DNA of 64,000 bases from Pictodentalium vernedei (taxonomy: Eukaryota > Mollusca > Scaphopoda > Dentaliida > Dentaliidae). Each line of letters opens with the position of its first letter. The stretch's first letter is position 1. The stretch spans positions 32,379,128 to 32,443,127 of the forward strand of contig CM062294.1 in NCBI GenBank assembly GCA_031216915.1, written 5' to 3'. The notes beneath the pieces are model-generated. The model was not told the DNA's origin. It searched no databases and saw only the letters and a program-made list of their open reading frames with translations. Position numbers and translations under genes: made by a program. This document shows, piece after piece, positions 11,976-24,144 of the stretch.

Positions 11976-12229
11976 TTAACCCTTTACCTAACATAGCGAC
12001 CAAAAACATACACAAAATTAACCAGAATAAGCCTACCACAGCCTGAAATATCTTGGAAGTTTCTCAAAATAAAACCATACAAATAGGGATATCATTAGAA
12101 CTAGCTCATTGAGCTGGTTCTAATGCTATCCTTATTTATATGTTTTTATTGAAAAATTGTGAAGTTTGTTTTCGAAAAATGTGAAATTTAATTTATTTTT
12201 TAAAAATACAATGTTTGGTAAAGGGTTAT
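11976..12229. mobile_element. piggyBac-like MITE, subfamily 3
   Basis: Left end TTAA-'ccctttacctaac', right end 'ggtaaagggtt'. The core palindrome 'attagaactagctcattgag' with its inverted partner lies at 12,087-12,150. It shares TIRs with the copies at 13,939 and 14,444, but the interior differs. Confidence 0.7.
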
Positions 12230-12467
12230 TAAAAGAGAAAAACAGTGATTTGAGAAAATTCTGTTGCACTGCCAGAGTGCTAGGGATTAATTAATATTCA
12301 CCAATTTTTGGCCCTGTGGTCTTTATTGGGTGGAAGAAAGTTTCAATGGTTACTGTTTATGTAAAAACTATCTTGTCACTATATACCCTTTAAGACGGGT
12401 ATGGAAATCTATTTATTATGAATTTCCGTAACAGTTTTAGAGTGTAAAATACATAGACAATATACAT

Positions 12468-12592
12468 ATAGTGTTTTTTTATATCTGGTTTATACAACGA
12501 GTTGAAATATAGTTAATATTTTCGAGGCTCTGCCGAGAAAATATTAACTATATTTCAACGAGTTGTATAAACCAGATATAAAAAAATACTAT
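12468..12592. repeat. Long hairpin, arms ~58 bp, abutting a MITE
   Basis: Arms of the type 'tatatctggtttatacaacg' and 'gaaatatagttaatattttc' are near perfect. The family A MITE at 12,592 is inserted at the TA ending the right arm. Confidence 0.85.
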
Positions 12593-12909
12593 ACAGTTAA
12601 AACTAGAAGTCCTGTCACAAATAGTGCGCTTATCTCGGCTTAATTGCGCGTTGGAATTGCGCGCAATTGCCATATCGAATGGCATCCAAAGCACGGCAGG
12701 TTCTCCTGGTTACTCATAGCAAACACATGCAATGTTTCTGCCAATGGACCTCCGGGGTACCCGGAGGTCCATTGGCTGAAACATTGCCTGTGCACAGGCC
12801 ATATGTACAGAATATGATAGCTTTAATTGGGTCATAACGCGCACATTAACGCGCAGATCAACGTGCTACTTGTGCGCATTTCATGACAGGACTTCTAGTT
12901 TTAACTGTA
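12592..12909 (-). mobile_element. Tc1/mariner-like MITE family A, complete
   Basis: TA-'cagttaaaactagaagtcct' to 'ggacttctagttttaactg'-TA, 318 bp. The central hairpin at 12,729-12,790 contains 'gacctccggggtacccggag'. Confidence 0.92.
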
Positions 12910-13500
12910 TGTATATTGTTTTTATCTGATAACAAACAGCAGTTTCAATAGTTGAGGCTTATATTCACTTTTATGCTCATTCCCACGGGCCTCCGTAGAA
13001 AATGAGACAAAGCAATCACGATCTTTTGGTTGTTGCTGTACAGGCAAAACCACTGGTTGCAGTTGATCTGTTATTCATGTCTTTTTTAGCTCTTCCTGGC
13101 GACGATGATAAAGTGTATTCAATCGAGAAGTTTCAATTTCCATTATTTATGGTCCACTTTTGTTTTTGTTTACAATTCGTACGAAACGTTTTTTTTCACG
13201 TAGCAGACGAACGTGTAATTGGAGCAGTACTTTGATCGTGGACGTAGACGTAGCTATAAATAGCGCATTACACATTACTGACAGTCTAGTAATTTCTACA
13301 TAAGGTTTTGAACGAAGTAGGTTGTAATTATTTCTTTATTTCAGCAAAATAAACTGAAAATTTACATGTTTATACTTATAGAAAATATGTCATATATATT
13401 TCGATTAAATTTCACTTGCTCCTTCAACGTAGAATTCAAACTTGCATTACGAAGTTCATGAATGAATGAAAATGGAATCGAACGAGGTCAAAGGTCGTTT
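12910..13500. other. Unassigned stretch
   Basis: No repeat or exon firmly recognised. A 'gctataaatag' string near 13,252 looks TATA-like but has no gene beside it. Confidence 0.3.
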
Positions 13501-13593
13501 GCATAAATTATAATTATATACAACACCCATTGTATATACTTCAAGTATATACAACGGGTGTTATACTCTATGGTTATCAGATAAATGAACATA

Positions 13594-13854
13594 TACAGTA
13601 CATGGAGAGTGGATTGTAACAAAATCACCTGTGGAGGGAAGTTATCACCCAAAATATCACTTTCAAATTCTGCACATGTGGACAGAAAACACAAGCAATG
13701 TTTCAGCCAATGGACCTCCGGGGTTAACCCGGAGGTCCATTAACTGGAACTTTGCTTGTAATTGTTATGCTTTGCAACAAATTCGCATTTATTGCTTGTG
13801 TGGAATCTCCACTCTGCGGGTGATTTAGTGATAATACACTCTCCATGTACTGTA
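13594..13854 (+). mobile_element. Tc1/mariner-like MITE family B, copy 1
   Basis: TA-'cagtacatggagagtggat' pairs with 'cactctccatgtactg'-TA. Subterminal 'aaatcacc' and 'gggtgattt' also pair. The centre (13,690-13,755) is the same hairpin as in family A, although the terminal repeats are unrelated. Its left flank holds another palindrome (13,518-13,566, 'tatacaacaccc'). Confidence 0.88.
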
Positions 13855-13938
13855 CATGTAAGGCCCCTATTAACTAATTCTTTGTTTTACATCAACTGAG
13901 CACATTTATCATATGCATCAATCACATTTTTTCCCTTA

Positions 13939-14136
13939 TTAACCCTTTACCCAACGCAGACGATACCGAAATTTATTATTTTAAATATCATTTTTTCAAA
14001 TTTTTCAAAAAATTTCGACCCGTTGGGGTCACATGATATGGTTTTGTTGAAATTTTTTGAAAAATAATATTTTTTCAACTGCTGAATTTGCATATTACGC
14101 GGGCGGATGCGGGTGATTCGTTGGGTAAAGGGTTAA
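13939..14136. mobile_element. piggyBac-like MITE, subfamily 1
   Basis: TTAA-'ccctttacccaac' to 'gttgggtaaaggg'-TTAA. Inner blocks 'gcagacgat' and 'attacgcgggcggatgcggg' match the copies at 28,214 and 50,858. The core palindrome has lost its left arm here. TTAA duplication with CCC-initial ends is the piggyBac signature. Confidence 0.82.
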
Positions 14137-14443
14137 CACAGCCGTTGAGTGAGTCAGTAAGGGAGAAAATGTAACAATGAGAACACAATGTAATCGCCCC
14201 TTTGCCAGGTAGACTAAGTGATGAGAGTCCATAGTGGCCACTAGTCGAGTTTGCGCCCAGTAAGTTAGTTTGATCAGTTTATGCCCGAACACACTAAAAC
14301 CATTCAGACAGTTTTTGCTCTTGCAGTTCGAAAAACCAAAACCAAAACAGAAAACAAAAAAAACCTGACCAGCTCTAGTTTATTGTGGCTTAACGACACT
14401 TTCAGTAGCCAGGGTGACAGGGTCACATTGCATTTGAACTGCA

Positions 14444-14687
14444 TTAACCCTTTACCCAACATAACAGCCAAGACCGGACAGCGCTATTCTCAAATATGGC
14501 CAATTAATTTTCATTATTTTTTTCATTTTTTGTCTCAAAAACATAGGTTATGACTCCTCATTGGAATGAGCTCGTCGAGCTCATTCCAGTGAGGGGTCAT
14601 AACCTATGTTTTTGAGACAAAAAATTAGTTATTCAAGAATTTTTTTTTGCAAGTGTCGTCTGCTTTTCATGCTAGGTAAAGGGTTAA
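14444..14687. mobile_element. piggyBac-like MITE, subfamily 2
   Basis: TTAA at both ends and 'ccctttacccaac' TIR. A hairpin at 14,530-14,628 has arms 'tgtctcaaaaacataggtta' and axis 'gagctcgtcgagctc'. Nearly the same as 19,156-19,406. Confidence 0.85.
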
Positions 14688-14779
14688 CATGTATATGTAA
14701 TAAATCCATTTTTTTACTGCAAACACATACAAATAATCTACCTGTTTGACTGAATATGTAATAAAATGATATTTTATAG

Positions 14780-14903
14780 ACCACAGACTATAAAACTGAC
14801 CGCTTGATGAATACAGCATACAAAAATTTAACATCTAGGGATCCAAACACATTTTGGACATCAGGACAGTGGATGACAGAAAGACGTGGAGGATCAGATG
14901 TTG
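14780..14903 (+). CDS. Acyl-CoA dehydrogenase (AidB/ACDH-11-like), internal exon 1 of 3 seen
   Basis: The exon follows a 'tttatag' acceptor and ends at a G|GTATGT donor (phase 0 in, phase 1 out). It encodes 41 codons with no stop, containing 'TSGQWMTERRGGSDV'. The MTE-x-x-GGSDV string is the flavin-side motif of the AidB branch of acyl-CoA dehydrogenases (bacterial AidB has TEKQGGSDV; nematode ACDH-11 is similar, from memory of the family). These are FAD enzymes of the acyl-CoA dehydrogenase fold; the substrate of this member is unknown. It joins in phase to the exon at 36,386. No upstream exon was recognised in the window. Confidence 0.85.
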
Positions 14904-15239
14904 GTATGTTTATTGCAGAGATATTCTCTCTTTTCTGTTTTGGATACCACAGCTGTGGATGACAAAGACGTGACGGGTCAGATGTTTGTCTCTGAGATAT
15001 TCTCTCTTCTGTTTAACCTTTTTCCAAACTCAAATAACAGATGACACTTTAATAAATTTCTTGAATAACTGAAATGGAATTTGGAATAAAGAGGAGTAAC
15101 GCCAGAGAGCATAATCTCCATGATAATTGCGAAAAGTATTAGAGCTAACAAGAATGGAATTGAAATTGTATGGTAATTTTGATTCTTCCATGTTTACCAA
15201 TGTTAGCTTGTGCATTAGGAGAATCTCTCGAACGAGACG

Positions 15240-15790
15240 TCTGCCCCCATCTTTGGATTTAACCTACCCCATGTAGAGGCAAATATAATGTGAAGAACCC
15301 TGTACGCAATACCTCAAGTCATTCTGGATGAGTAGCGATAACAATTGAAGAATTTCGATGAAGAGCATCCTCAAATCTTCAGCCCCTACTGATCTTCCAA
15401 ATGAGACAATTGACCCCTACCATTTTTGGATATTATCTACTCCATGAACATAATGCCCAAAAACTGAACTTGATGCCTCAAGCTGTTCTGGAAGAGTAGC
15501 AATAACAACAAATTTTGATGAAAAGCATTGTCAAATTTTCGACCTCTATCGATTTCCCGAACGGGAAGTCTAACCCCTACAATTTTTGCACATTATCCTG
15601 AACCAGAAGTCTGACCCCTACCATTTTTAGATATTGTCTACCCCACATACCAACAAACATAATGCAAAAAGTTCAAGGTCGGTGCCTCAAGCTGTTCTTG
15701 AGGAGTAGCGATAACAAGAATTTTATTAAGAGCATTATCAATTTTGTTGACCCCACAAGATCTCCCGAACCAGAAGTCTGGTCCTTACTA
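15240..15790 (+). repeat. Tandem diverged units, ~175 bp
   Basis: About three units, each with 'cccgaac', 'gacccctaccatttttg', 'tattatctaccccac', 'cataatgc' and 'ctcaagctgttctgg'. Same family as the arrays at 18,090-19,110. Confidence 0.7.
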
Positions 15791-17330
15791 TTTTTAGCTC
15801 AACTTTGGCAAAGCCAAATTTGAGCTTTTGTCATGGCCCGTCGTCCGTCTGTCCATCTGTCCATCTGTCCGTACGTCAACAATTGGATACGGCTTGGGCT
15901 AGAGGCTGTATTTATGAACCGATCTTTACGAAACTTCTTGGGTACCTTTGTTATGACCGTGGGACGAGAACGAGTATTTTTGGGTGCGGTTCGAAATTCA
16001 AGATGGCTGCCAGCCGCCATTTTGTACCTACGATGCAGAAATCTGTTTTTTGTACAGAACTTCCATATGAAAGCTCTGATTTGAATAATTTTTTGTCTGA
16101 ATTTTAGTACCATGGGATACATCACATATAATACGGGTTTTTTTCTCGTGCGTAAATTGTGCAAATTAGACTAATTTTGATGTTTTGGGGGGGTTTCTTT
16201 CAGCACTGTAAGTGCAAATGCCAATATGGCTCGGGCTAGAGGCCGTATTTATGAACCGATCTTTACGAAACTTCTTGGGTACCTTTGGTATCACCGTGGG
16301 ACGAGAACGAGTGTTTTTGGGTCCGGTCCGAAATTCAAGATGGCCGATGGCAGCCATTTTGTACAAAATTAGGTGCAATCAGATTTTTGCGCAGAACTTC
16401 CATATGAAAGCGCTGATTTGAATAATTTTTTGTGTGAATGTTTAGTACCATGGGATACATCACATATAATACGGGTTTTTTTCTCGTGCAGAAATTATGC
16501 AAATTAGATGAACTTTGATTTTTTCAGTGCGACTTACAAACAGTAAGTACACATGTCAATACGGCTCAGACTAGAGTCTGTATTTATGAACTGATCTTCA
16601 CGAAATGTCTTGGGTACCTTTGTTATAACCTTGGGACGAGAATGAGTGTTTCTGGGTGCGGTCTAAAATTCAAGATGGCTGCCAGTGGCCACTTTGAACC
16701 GAAATTAGGTCTAATCAGTTTTTTGTACACAACTTCTATACAGCTCAGACTAGAGGCCATATTTATGAACCAACCTTTACGAAACTTCTTGGGTACCTTT
16801 GTTATCACCGTGGGATGAGAGCGAGTGTTTTTGGGTGTGGTCCGAAATTCAAGATGGCCACCAGCAGCCATTTTGTACCAAAATTAGTGTAATCAGTCTT
16901 TTGTACAGAACTTCTGTATGAAAGTTCTGATTTGAATAAATTTTTGTATGAATGTTTAGTAACATGGAATACATCACATATTGTAAGGGTTTTTTTTTTC
17001 GTGCAGAAATTATGCAAATTAGATGAACTTTGATTTATTCAGTGCTACTTACAAAATGTAAGCACACATGTCAATACGGCTCAGACTAGAGGCCATATAT
17101 ATGAACCGATCTTCACAAAACTTCTTGGGTACCTTTGTTATCACCTTGGGATGAGAATGAGTGTTTCTGGGTACGGTCCAAAATTCAAGATGGCTGCCAG
17201 TGGCCATTTTGTACCGAAATTAGGTCCAATCATTTTTTTGTCACAAGTTCTATACAGCTCGTATTTATGAACTGATCTTCACAAAACTTCTTGGGTACTT
17301 TTGTTTTCACCTTGGGACAGGAACGAGTGT
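15790..17330 (+). repeat. Tandem array of R330 units, five to six
   Basis: Begins 'tttttagctcaactttggca' as at 2,858. Units carry 'cttgggtacctttgttat', 'gggacgagaacgagt' and 'aagatggctgccag'. Linker sequences include 'gtgcagaaattatgcaaatt'. The ORFs on both strands (up to 121 aa) are readings of the unit and share the same peptide in each copy. Confidence 0.85.
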
Positions 17331-17641
17331 GTTTTGGGGTGCCTTTGTTACACTGTGCTATGAGAACAAATATTTTGGGGTTCAGTCAGATCCACTCCGT
17401 GACTCAAAGAGTTTTTTCTAGTTTAGCATCTGACTGTCACCCACCTTTACAATACTTTACCTATACATTTGTTACAGGCAACGGTCAGTATTTATGTACA
17501 GACCGTTACAATACTTTATATGTACCTTTGTTATCAGGTCATTACCTAGATATTTGTCATTGCTGTGTCACATACTATATATGTACATGTCTTTGTCTTG
17601 ACAAGTTGAGCTACAGTGTCATTGACACTTTCATTGAATAT

Positions 17642-18075
17642 TACAGTGGAGCCCACTTAATTGGATATCTCTTAATTGTATATCCCTGTTAATTGAATAT
17701 AATTTTCAAACACAAAACCATTTACCATACCTTCAGTACAAATTTGATCTGTTAATTGCATATGGGTTGTAGAGTAAACTCCTGTTAATTGTATATAAAT
17801 TTTTGTAATACGTCGAAAAAATTACTGTGGCACGCATCAAATTCCCCTTATTTATCAACCTTTTTGGCTTCACAACATCCAATACAGGCATTTATTCTAT
17901 CATATCTTGTTTGACAGAGCTCTATGAGCTCTGTCAAACAAGATATAATAGAATAAATGCTCAGTTTACCTTCAGAACACAGGAAACTGACCAAATCCCT
18001 GTTAATTGTATACTCCTGTTAACTGAATAATTTTCACTGGCAAAATGGATATTCAGTTAAGAGGATTCTACTGTA
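17642..18075. mobile_element. Tc1-like MITE family C, complete
   Basis: TA-'cagtggagcccacttaatt' pairs with 'cagttaagaggattctactg'-TA. The central hairpin at 17,893-17,965 has arm 'ttgtttgacagagctc'. Multiple 'ctgttaattg' subterminal motifs. Fragments recur at 7,288-7,800, 24,330-24,440, 25,000-25,080 and 34,050-34,180. Confidence 0.75.
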
Positions 18076-18125
18076 TATACTACACATACAGACGGACATA
18101 ATGCAAAAAGTCCAAACTTAATTGC

Positions 18126-19107
18126 TACCTCAAGCTGTTCTGGAGTATTAGTGATAACAAGAAGTTCTGATGAAAAGCGTCCCCAAACTTTACTCCTACC
18201 ATTTTGGGATATTATCTACCCCACATAGAGGCAAACATAATGCAAAAAGTCTAAAATTCAATACCTCAAACCGTTCTGGAGGATTAGCAATAACAAGAAT
18301 TTCACGAAGAGTATTGTCAAATTTTTTGACCCCACACAATCTCCCGAACCGAATGTCTGACCCCTACCATTTTCGCACATTATATACCACACATGCAGGC
18401 ACACATAATATAAAACAAAAAGTCCAGACTCGATACTGCAAGCCATTCTGGATGAGTAGCCCTAACAAGATTTTCGGATAAAGAACATTAAAGGTCGAGG
18501 TCGGACAAAATTCACAACAGTCCCAGCCATACCTACGTCACAAAGGCTATCACGCCTCCAAATTTCATGACTCTAGGCCTCGCCATTTTCAAGATTTAAG
18601 CGGTGTGCTTTCAAATAATAATAAAAGGGAAGCTGTTCTGGAATAGTAGTGATAACAAGAAGTTCTGAAGAAAAACGTCCCCAAACTTTACTCCTACCAT
18701 TTTGGGATATTATCTACTCCACATAGAGGCAAACATAAGGCAAAAAGTCCAAAGTCAATACCTCAAGCCGTTCTGGATGAGTAGCGATAACAAGAACTTC
18801 ATGAAGAGTATTGTGAAATTTTTTCGACCTCACACAATCTCCAGAAACGGAAGTCTGATCCCTACCATTTTCGCATGTTATATACCACACATACAGGCAC
18901 ACATAATACAAAAAATATGGACTCGATACTGCAAGCCATTCTGGATGAGTAGCCCTAACAAGATTTTCGGATTAAGAACATGAAAGGTTGAAGTCGGACA
19001 ATATTCACAATAGTCCCAGCCAGACCTACGTCACAAAGACTATCACTGCTCCAAATTTCATGACTCTAGGCCTCGCCATTTTCGAGATTTAAGCGGTGTG
19101 CTTTCAG
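18126..19107 (+). repeat. Direct duplication, two units of ~490 bp
   Basis: Unit 1 spans 18,126-18,618 and unit 2 spans 18,630-19,107. Both start 'gctgttctgga' and end 'tttaagcggtgtgctttca', about 90% alike by eye. Each unit contains smaller repeats of the 15,240 family. Confidence 0.8.
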
Positions 19108-19155
19108 GGAACAATAAGAATTACAATAGATTTCCATGTTAATATGGAAGTATAA

Positions 19156-19406
19156 TTAACCCTTTACCCAACGTAACGGCCAAAACCGGCCAACACTATT
19201 CTAAAAAATCGCCAATTAATTTTCGTTATTTTTTTCATTTTTTGTCTCAAAAACATAGGTTATGACCCCTCGTTGGAACGAGCTCGTCGAGCTCGTTCCA
19301 ACGAGGGGTGATAACCTATGTTTTTGAGACAAAAAATAAAAAAAATTAGTTATTCAAGAATTTTTTTGCAAGTGTCGTCTGCTTTTCATGTTAGGTAAAG
19401 GGTTAA
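19156..19406. mobile_element. piggyBac-like MITE, subfamily 2
   Basis: TTAA-'ccctttacccaac' with a right end 'ggtaaaggg'-TTAA. The central hairpin (19,241-19,338) has arms 'tgtctcaaaaacataggtta' and axis 'gagctcgtcgagctc'. Confidence 0.88.
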
Positions 19407-19471
19407 CAGCTGCACATCAAAGTTAATACCTTGAATTCTGTTTTGATTCTTGTGAATTCCTGCCATGAGAA

Positions 19472-19880
19472 TCTATTTTTATCCCCCGTTGACGAGGTCG
19501 GGAGGGGGATATTGAAATGGTGTCTATCCGTTAACCCATCCATCCGTCGTACCACCTGTCTGTCCATCACAAACTTTGTCTGCTTGACTCCTCCCACATA
19601 TTTTATTGGATTTTTACGATACTTGGTCTGTAGTATCATTATCAAGTGTAGATGTGTATGTGGTCAGAAATTTTCGATGCGACAAATTTTGTGTGGTTAC
19701 GGCCCTTGGAATAGCAAAATTTCCATCACAAAGACTTGTCCTCTTAACTCCTACAGTTTGTATTGTATTTTTACGAAACTTGGACTGAAGTATCAGTATC
19801 AAGTGTAGATGTGCATGTGGTCAGGAAGTTTCGATGCGACAAATTTTGCATGGTTTTGAGGTGCACATGTGCATTTGGAA
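19472..19880 (+). repeat. 'ttttatcccccg' repeat with ~158-bp internal unit
   Basis: Two internal units about 158 bp apart share 'atcaagtgtagatgtg', 'tggtcag' and 'tttcgatgcgacaaattttg'. Flanked on the right by the hAT-like element at 19,895. Confidence 0.65.
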
Positions 19881-19894
19881 AGGAAGTTTCGAAT

Positions 19895-20735
19895 TAGGGC
19901 TGTCGCGATTATTCGATTAGTCGACTAACTGTCGACTATTGAAGTAGTCGACGTTTTTTATTTTTAGTCGATCGTCGTTCATTTTCAAGGTGGTACACGT
20001 CTACTACACGTCGGGGCTAAATTGCATTGTTTTGTGAGGTGAATGATCAATGAAGGCGAATAACTTTAAATATCTAACCATAGTTAACATTCATATCCGG
20101 AAGACTGTACGACTGTCACTGACTGTGTAAGAAAGAACACTCACAGTTACTCGAGAAGAATAGATTCTTCTGAATTTCTCCAGTCTTGTACACACGAATG
20201 CACCCATTGGAAAACCCAAAGCGCGGAAGTGACAAAATTATAACGAAAGTCAGAACGTCAGATCACTTCTCAAAGTTCGGAACTTGACTAAGATCCAATT
20301 TTAACAACTGACGAGGGAATGCATAGATCTCAATGTTCAAAATTTCGAGAAACTTATTGCAGAAAGGAAACATATGCAGGAACGTTCTTTGTTAAATTCA
20401 TTTTAATTCATCGGCTTCAATCTAGTACAAACTTGGACCCACAGTCAGTAATATTATTTTTGGGGTTGGTACGTCCTACAGGACGTACCAACCCCAAAAA
20501 TTATATTACGGACTGTGGGTCCAAGATTGGACTACATGTAGCTTCAGTTGGGACCGATTTGTTGTTCCCACAACCCCACTTCGTCTGAACACACTGGTGC
20601 CATTGTCATTTTCAGAGTTTTACGAACAGAAGAATGATTTGCTAAAAAATCATGGGAAGTGACTATTAATCGACTAACCATCAATTACTGGTCACGATTA
20701 GTCGATTACAAAAAATGATAGTCGCGACAGCCCTA
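19895..20735. mobile_element. hAT-like non-autonomous element, 841 bp
   Basis: TIRs 'tagggctgtcgcga' and 'tcgcgacagccctA' with subterminal 'cgattagtcga' on both sides. The target duplication is 'tttcgaat' (19,887-19,894) against 'tttcaaat' (20,736-20,743), 7 of 8. A long hairpin at 20,415-20,542 includes 'ggggttggtacgtcctac'. No transposase ORF. Confidence 0.88.
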
Positions 20736-20743
20736 TTTCAAAT

Positions 20744-21235
20744 CGATTATTTTTTTGTCGCCTTTAAATTTACCAAAATTGCTGTTTTTTGGAAGAATCT
20801 CCAGTTGTGATTAAAAAAATTAAATGATATTTGGTGAGTGACATTATTGGGTATGAATACATGTCCAGGTTGATAATGAGATTATTCCTATCATAAAATA
20901 AAAGTCGGCGAGGGATATGGATGTCGCTGGACTGTCTTGTCAGTTTTTTAATAATTTTGAATATGAGTATACCCATGTTAGTGTAACCAGAATATTTTCC
21001 ATAGTTAAAATCAGACCTCATATCTATATATTTGTTAGAGTTTAATCCGTTAAGACCCGGGTTCCACATTTCACATTTATCTCCATGTAGAACACTGTTC
21101 CCATATTATAAATTATCATGATAAATTGACTGTAACATGGCCTGAGGTTTGTGACTTAGAGCGTTTGTTCATACAAATGCTCTGAGCTGCAAACCTCTGA
21201 CCATATTACCATCAACTCATCACAATACCATATAT
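20744..21235. other. Unassigned stretch
   Basis: AT-rich. A minus-strand open frame (20,770-21,069) has no recognisable domain. A small inverted repeat around 'gagcg...gctctgag' near 21,160-21,190 is present. Confidence 0.3.
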
Positions 21236-21456
21236 GTTTGGGAAGTGAAGCAGTGCCTGTTCACTGCAGTAAACAGGCTCTGTTTTACTGGTAAAATTGG
21301 ACCCATTCACCAGTGCTTGGGAGGTGCAAACCGTCTCTAAAATGGGCAACTTGGCTTATTAAAGCTCACCCCTGGTCTTGAGTTGATACTCATGTAGTGG
21401 TCATGATTAGCCATTGTGCAAAAATATGTGACCTTGAACACCAACAAATAATAATA
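21236..21456 (+). mobile_element. SINE-like repeat, copy 2
   Basis: Matches 10,674-10,893 throughout, from 'gaagtgaagcagtgcctgtt' to 'gtgaccttgaacaccaacaa'. A third, partial copy is at 24,145-24,330. Confidence 0.65.
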
Positions 21457-21459
21457 ATG

Positions 21460-21522
21460 ATACTAAACTTGTGATTGTTAAAAGTTGCCTTCAGCAAGGC
21501 AACATTTAACGATCACAGGTTT
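21460..21522. repeat. Palindrome 'gtgattgttaaaagttgcct'
   Basis: Arms 'aacttgtgatygtta...gttgccttg' are complementary across the axis 'ttcagcaa'. No surrounding TIR was identified. Confidence 0.6.
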
Positions 21523-22250
21523 GGTAAATAAACCTCTCGTGTATCCACGATAGCACTGGATAAATCATCAATAAGCCAGATAAACTCATTCCATCTTACA
21601 AGGTTCGTACTGGTCATGGAATTCTGGAAAAGTCATGAAATTTTGAAAAAAAAATTCAAGGGCCTTGAAAAGGTTTGAAAAATGGGCTGGAAGGGTTAAA
21701 GGTTTGAAAAAGTCATGGAATTCGTAACCAGATTTAAAAGGGACTGATTTTGTGTAAAAATTATGCATGACGTGCGCAAAAATTATGCAAAAAACGAAGC
21801 TTTTCTGTTTGGGTGCGAACTAAGCTGGACATGGAATTTTTTTGAAAAGTTTTGGAAAAGTTAATGAATTTGATTCTCTGAAAAGTGTATGAATCCTGAT
21901 CTTGGTTCAAATCGTAAATCAGTTTCTAATTTAAACAACACTTTCTCCGGAACATCTTCTGCTGCACATGTGAAAAATCCAGAAAAATGAAGCGGCTTGC
22001 TAGTCACTCCATTGATGAAGCAATTACAAAACAGACAAAGTCATTTCACATATTTTGTGTGATGTCATCAGGTGGTAACATTTGCTATTGGTGCCGTAAA
22101 CATAAAAAAAACTGACAGCTCTCATCCAATCAGGGAACATTCAGGGTTTTGGAGGTCTTCCTGGTGGCAGTTTCAGTACCTTGGCAGTGGTATAAGCAGC
22201 CAAGACTTCACTAGAAACCACCACCATGTTACCTTACTATGAGGGAGCAA
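21523..22250. other. Unassigned stretch
   Basis: Contains 'ggaatttt' and 'gaaaagt' rich sequence at 21,610-21,900. No exon or structured repeat recognised. Confidence 0.3.
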
Positions 22251-22254
22251 AAGA

Positions 22255-22405
22255 TATAGAGGATATGGAATGAGTGTTTTTCTCATATAATATTTATGAA
22301 ACGAGTCTTAAGAATTTTCCGTTTTGGCGAGTCCAAACGGAAAATTCGGACAAGTTTCATAAATATTATATGAGAAAAACACTCATTTCATATTCTATTT
22401 ATCAT
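22255..22405. repeat. Long hairpin, arms ~65 bp
   Basis: Arms contain 'gtttttctcatataatattt' and 'attttccgttttgg'. The two halves pair almost completely around 'cgagtcc'. Confidence 0.85.
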
Positions 22406-22464
22406 ATGACACACACACGCACAAATTAGCCACTTAGTATGACTTTTTAACACATCACCCTAAC

Positions 22465-22670
22465 TTGAGTTGCAGATGGCACTTGGAAAAAACATCCTCG
22501 TTTAACTAAAAATTTTCATTTTTTGCTTCCAAAACATAGGTTATGACCCTTCATTGGAATGAGCTCATTGAGCTCGTTCCAATGAGGGATCATAACCTAT
22601 GTTTTGGAAGTAAAAAGTGAAAATATAAAAAAAAAATGAATGCCGTTTTTTCTTGTAGGTAAAAGATTAA
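22465..22670. mobile_element. piggyBac-like MITE, subfamily 2, eroded ends
   Basis: The hairpin 'aaaacataggttatgaccc' with axis 'gagctcattgagctc' is intact (22,525-22,615). The ends survive only as 'gtaggtaaaagattaa' on the right. Confidence 0.65.
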
Positions 22671-23077
22671 TACCATATAACCCACCCAAAATAGGACAGA
22701 TAACATAAATTCTCCCTACTGAAATTATGCAAATGTGACCCAGTTGTATTTTGTTTAGCCAATCAATTTGTCCAGTCCAGTGAAAGCTCCCAACTCTAAT
22801 TATGCAAATTATGAAAATGTAGCCCAGTTACATTTTGTTTCGCCAATAAAATTGTCTGGTTTTGAAATTGACCAATGAAATTGACGGAAGGCTTTATTTA
22901 TCACTGATTAATATGAAAACAAAATATAAAATGTTTTAAAGCGAACAAAACGGACGAGCCATATGATAAAAGAATTTACCAGGCCTTTGACTGGTAGAGA
23001 TCTAAATTACTTTTCAATGGTAACTTGAGTATTTTTTTCAGATACCACATCAGCAAAAATTTAGCAAAATACTGGGA

Positions 23078-23210
23078 GCGTGGTGACTCCGTCGTAGTCT
23101 GTCGGTCTTCTATCCTAGATTTCCCGATATTGATCCCCGTCTGGGGCGACCCTTATTGTGTCCTTGGGCAAGGCACTTTATCCACACTATCAGCAAAAGA
23201 AACCATAGTT
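23078..23210 (+). mobile_element. tRNA-derived SINE head fragment
   Basis: 'gtggtgactccgtcgtagtc' (A-box region), 'gatattgatccccgtctggg' (B-box region) and 'tgtccttgggcaaggcactt'. Truncated after this; no 3' tail. Confidence 0.65.
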
Positions 23211-23239
23211 TAGCAAGATACTGCTCATAAATAATTGTT

Positions 23240-23292
23240 TTTTTGCAATTTATTGGAGAGTGCCATTTAGCACTCTCCAATAAATTGTAAGA
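23240..23292. repeat. Foldback hairpin, 'caatttattggagagtgcc' family
   Basis: Near-perfect arms; same core as the hairpins at 7,887 and 34,430. Confidence 0.75.
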
Positions 23293-23294
23293 AA

Positions 23295-24140
23295 ATAATT
23301 TTATAGTAATATTTTTTCTTCTACGGTTGAGCCAACTTCAAATTAGTGCAAACAGTGTAAAGGCACGATAGTAGCATTCAGGACTTTTCAGTAGAGTCCT
23401 GACAGTGGCTTCTAGCACTCCACCATTTAAGGACAATTTCAGAATCAGTTATAACAATCAGAGACCCATTTTGTGAGATTCAAAGTTGATTCTCAATGTT
23501 TTCTTTACAAGAACCATTTATGAGAGTCAATTCCGATTTGTGTGTGTATTTCAAGCCCTGGATGTTATAGAGAGAAAACAGAGCAACGACAAATTTTTTT
23601 TTCAAATTTCATTTAAAAACTGCTTGCAAGTTGCAAAGGACTGACTTCCGAGGTATACCCTAAATATCGTTTGCTATCATTAACGTGCCAATACCAATTT
23701 ACCATATCAAGGGTACCTTAAAATACCAAAGTTTCCATATTGAATAATATTCCCGATATTAGGTAAACATCAAAGAACAGAAAACTGTCCAAAAATGTTG
23801 ATGGGAGGAGCCCATGGACCATGTTGTTCACATGCGCTCGTTCACGGTCATTTGATTAACAATGAAGCTGAGAGAAAATAATCAGGGGTTATTTTTTCAG
23901 TTTTTCTGTTGCATCAAATAATCAGTCCCGAGTTTCTGTGCTATTTCTTTCATTTTAACAAATTATACAGTTGTCATTTGTTAAACCCTCATAGGTCTGT
24001 AAGTTGAATATGAGCTTTCTGAGAATCGGGATATTGTAGCAATGTGACCTGCTGTAGCAAAGTGAACTGCAGATGGGCAGTATAACAAAATTACCAGTTG
24101 ATATTGAAACTGGTGTTGATATATTGTCAACACCATATAC
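23295..24140. other. Unassigned stretch
   Basis: No exon, hairpin or known repeat seen apart from AT-rich sequence. Confidence 0.3.
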
Positions 24141-24144
24141 CATA

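Noticed and set aside
13240-13270. TATA-like 'tataaata' as a promoter
   Set aside because: No gene, initiator or conserved context follows; AT-rich DNA gives such strings often.
15799-16164. 121-residue ORF and similar peptides in several R330 units
   Set aside because: The same peptide appears in each tandem unit and on both strands, broken differently; repeat reading, not a gene family.
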